From positions 1 to 8,357 of the forward strand of contig JAWXCF010000069.1 of assembly GCA_034440515.1 (NCBI GenBank): a DNA stretch of 8,357 nt. The letters run 5' to 3'. Both the position numbers and the translations under genes were made by a program. Origin of the DNA: JAWXCF01 sp034440515. GTDB taxonomy: Bacteria > Bacteroidota > Bacteroidia > CAILMK01. Shown here in pieces: positions 6,786 to 8,357 of this stretch. Each line of letters opens with the position of its first letter. The stretch's first letter is position 1. Below the pieces are notes generated by a model that ran no database searches, was not told the origin of the DNA, and saw only the letters and a list, made by a program, of their open reading frames with translations.

Positions 6786-7196
6786 ATGGGTGAAAGTGTT
6801 AGGCAGGCTAAACTAAATAGGCTATTGCAAAAGGAATTGAGTGAGGTTTTTTTACGTGAGGGAAAGCAATTATTTGACAACTCATTCATATCAGTTACCC
6901 AAGTTAAGGTTGCTCCTGACTTAGGCTTTGCCAAGGTTTATATAAGTTTTCTAAATGAAAAAGACAAAACCAAGGCATTGAATCTGGTAAAACTACATAC
7001 TAAAGACCTTCGCAGTATTTTGGCTATGCGTATAAAGAGTATAGTCCGGAAAATACCAGAACTAGACTTTTACTATGATGATACCCTAGACGTTGCAGAG
7101 CAAATTGAGGGTTTGATTAAGGAAATTAAGGCAAAACCAACCAGCACCAAGCCTTTAGATTTATCAGAATACGAGGACGATTTAGATGTAAAATAA
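6786..7196 (+). CDS. rbfA: 30S ribosome-binding factor A (RbfA)
   Basis: RbfA is a small KH-type RNA-binding protein that binds the immature 30S subunit and assists 16S rRNA 5'-end maturation and cold adaptation in the cytoplasm. The family pattern is visible: an N-terminal helix with ESVRQAKLNRLLQKELSEVFLR (residues 3-24 overall), the first strands ISVTQVKVAPDLGFAKVYIS (35-54), a helix ending in LRSILAMRIKSIVRKIPEL (75-93), then LDFYYDDTLDVAEQIEGLI with the characteristic F-x-x-D pattern (93-111). Residues 112-136 are a Lys-then-acidic tail, probably disordered. 136 residues is usual for the family. ATG 6786 is preceded by a -7 motif so close that the mRNA may be leaderless; no Shine-Dalgarno is seen. 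The stop codon abuts the ATG of the hydrolase gene, indicating an operon with coupled translation. Confidence 0.93.
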   Translation: MGESVRQAKLNRLLQKELSEVFLREGKQLFDNSFISVTQVKVAPDLGFAKVYISFLNEKDKTKALNLVKLHTKDLRSILAMRIKSIVRKIPELDFYYDDTLDVAEQIEGLIKEIKAKPTSTKPLDLSEYEDDLDVK

Positions 7197-7967
7197 ATGG
7201 AACTAGCATATAAGAAATACGCTGACCACAGCAATCACTTGGTCATTATACACGGATTATTTGGTACTGCAGATAATTGGCACTCAATGGCTACTAAATA
7301 CGCAGTTAATACTACAGTGTGGGCTATTGACTTAAGAAATCACGGTAAATCTGCACACCATCCCCTAGCAACATACCAAGATATGGCTACAGATGTTGCA
7401 AAATTTATAAAAGTAGTAATAGGGAAACCATCTAGTGTATTAGGTCATAGTATGGGTGGCAAAACGGCAATGGTATTGGCAAGTCAAGACCCAGAACTAA
7501 TTGAAAAACTAATAGTTGCAGACATTGCACCTAAGAAGTATGACGGGAGCCACAATGAACTGATGGACGCAATGAAAAACCTTGACGTTACTGCAATTAC
7601 CAGCAGAACAGATGCAGAAGAAGCGCTGAAAATAGATGTACCAAACTTTGGTATACGTCAGTTTCTATTAAAAAACTTAACCAGAACTGACGCAGGCACT
7701 TATAAATGGAAGTTAAACTTGCCTGCAATAGAGAATCACTATGACGACATTATTGGTTGGCCTAGTGATATTGATTTGAAATTTATAAAAAGTACACTTT
7801 TTGTAAGTGGCGCCGACAGTAATTATATATTGCCGACTGATCACGAACAGATTAAGTCATATTTCCCAAATTCAACATTTGCTATCGTTCCGAATGCTGG
7901 TCATTGGGTTCACGCAGATAATCCAGATGGTTTTTATCAAGCTACAATAGATTTTGTTAAGGGCTAA
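7197..7967 (+). CDS. Alpha/beta hydrolase, YbfF/ABHD11-type esterase
   Basis: This is a cytoplasmic serine esterase of broad or unknown substrate; E. coli YbfF acts on short-chain acyl esters and acyl-CoA. Motifs in order: oxyanion-hole HGLFGTADNW (residues 19-28), DLRNHGKS (45-52), nucleophile elbow GHSMGGK with Ser85 (83-89), VADIAPKKYDGSH (107-119, the DIAP stretch typical of this subfamily), a small lid region of about 120-190, Asp207 in VSGADSNYI as a likely acid, and His236 in NAGHWVHAD. The length of 256 matches the family. No signal peptide or membrane segment is present. The ATG directly follows the TAA of rbfA (TAAATG) with no gap and no independent Shine-Dalgarno, so translation is probably coupled to rbfA. 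The physiological substrate cannot be told from sequence. Confidence 0.9.
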   Translation: MELAYKKYADHSNHLVIIHGLFGTADNWHSMATKYAVNTTVWAIDLRNHGKSAHHPLATYQDMATDVAKFIKVVIGKPSSVLGHSMGGKTAMVLASQDPELIEKLIVADIAPKKYDGSHNELMDAMKNLDVTAITSRTDAEEALKIDVPNFGIRQFLLKNLTRTDAGTYKWKLNLPAIENHYDDIIGWPSDIDLKFIKSTLFVSGADSNYILPTDHEQIKSYFPNSTFAIVPNAGHWVHADNPDGFYQATIDFVKG

Positions 7968-8054
7968 AGTTGTTACTTAAAAACAATTATTTTATATTAA
8001 TGCAACATTATTTTATTATGCTTCGTTAATTTGCGATATACTATTAAAAACATA

Positions 8055-8318
8055 ATGTCTAATAGCATTTCAGTAGAAATTCTTGTTAAGAAATCAAAAT
8101 TAACAGGGGATTATATCTTAACATTAGCCAATCAAATTGGAGGTCCAATAGTGTGGAATAAAAATTTAGATAATGCTAAAGTTGAGTTTAAGCAAGCTCT
8201 AATCTTGTTTAATTTTAGTATGGAAGTCCTTATAAAATCAAAAATACTTAATAAAGGAAGTAACAATAATGAAGATGACAACATAATTGAATTAGACTCT
8301 CAATACGTAACTATTTAA
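8055..8318 (+). CDS. Small hypothetical protein (87 aa)
   Basis: The family is not recognised. From ATG 8055 the product has 87 residues, is mixed Lys/Glu/Asn-rich and has no signal peptide or membrane helix. The predicted order is strand (SVEILVKKS), strand (GDYILTLANQ), a GGP turn, strand (IVWNKN), then a helix (LDNAKVEFKQALILFNFSMEVL) and an acidic tail. This faintly recalls HicB-like antitoxin folds (strand-strand-GGP-strand-helix), but it lacks recognisable HicB motifs and I do not assign it. A longer reading from TTG 8031 adds eight residues. ATG is preferred because a -7-like TTAATTTG (8026-8033, one mismatch to TAnnTTTG) overlaps that TTG. The gene lies 87 bp downstream of the hydrolase gene, so it probably has its own promoter. 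A possible next gene starts three bases after its stop. Confidence 0.6.
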   Translation: MSNSISVEILVKKSKLTGDYILTLANQIGGPIVWNKNLDNAKVEFKQALILFNFSMEVLIKSKILNKGSNNNEDDNIIELDSQYVTI

Positions 8319-8321
8319 GTA

Positions 8322-8357
8322 ATGAACGTTAAGTACTTACATTTTAATTCATTTAAA
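8322..8357 (+). CDS. Possible start of a further gene, cut by the window edge
   Basis: An ATG three bases after the preceding TAA opens 12 codons (MNVKYLHFNSFK) to the end of the window with no stop. The tight spacing would fit an operon with the 87-residue gene. The opening residues resemble the M-x-x-x-L-x-x-x-x-F-K start common in AAA/RecF-type ATPases, but 12 residues are far too few to assign anything. Confidence 0.35.
   Translation, partial: MNVKYLHFNSFK

Noticed and set aside
6518..6793. 91-residue + strand frame across the peptidase start and the rbfA promoter
   Set aside because: Antisense to the peptidase signal peptide and overlapping the rbfA start; better explained as divergent regulatory DNA.
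1..8357. CRISPR array, insertion sequence, integrase or prophage gene
   Set aside because: No repeat-spacer array, transposase or recombinase motif was seen on either strand; only the two-copy direct repeat was found.

Overview
The window looks like a piece of a Bacteroidota chromosome, probably a Chitinophagia- or Sphingobacteriia-like lineage, though this cannot be fixed from sequence alone. The evidence is an AT-rich background, exact or near copies of the Bacteroidota -7 promoter motif TAnnTTTG ahead of several genes, few Shine-Dalgarno sequences, a large exported protein ending in a gliding-motility/type IX secretion (T9SS) type B sorting domain, and an exported S9B prolyl peptidase of the PtpA/DPP IV kind.

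Layout. Positions 55-597 (+) encode a small exported protein of unknown function. Positions 769-1332 (+) encode a small exported protein with 13 cysteines. It is followed after 28 bp by 1361-4210 (+), a 949-residue exported protein with propeller-like repeats, Ig/PKD-like domains and a degenerate T9SS type B C-terminal domain. These two genes probably form one transcription unit. Almost identical ~32-bp direct repeats lie on either side of the pair (631-662 and 4232-4264), as if it were a cassette. Convergent to it is the S9B peptidase gene (4426-6645, -). Divergent from the peptidase, rbfA (6786-7196, +) is followed with no gap by a YbfF-type alpha/beta hydrolase gene (7197-7967, +). The window ends with a small unrecognised gene (8055-8318, +) and the first 12 codons of a possible gene running off the edge (8322 onward).

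How the genes relate. Four of the proteins (55-597, 769-1332, 1361-4210, 4426-6645) carry N-terminal export signals, so half of the window serves the envelope or cell surface. rbfA is ribosome-maturation housekeeping, and the hydrolase may depend on it for translation.

Most interesting. A run of ten G (755-764) lies between a well-placed ATG at 723 and the Cys-rich gene. At G10 that ATG is out of frame by one base; at G9 or G12 it would be fused in frame. Together with the flanking repeats and a strand-composition break inside the large gene, this makes 631-4264 a candidate phase-variable, recombining surface-protein cassette. That is a hypothesis from sequence only; a homopolymer sequencing error is the main alternative. 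No rRNA, tRNA, CRISPR array, insertion sequence or integrase was seen.
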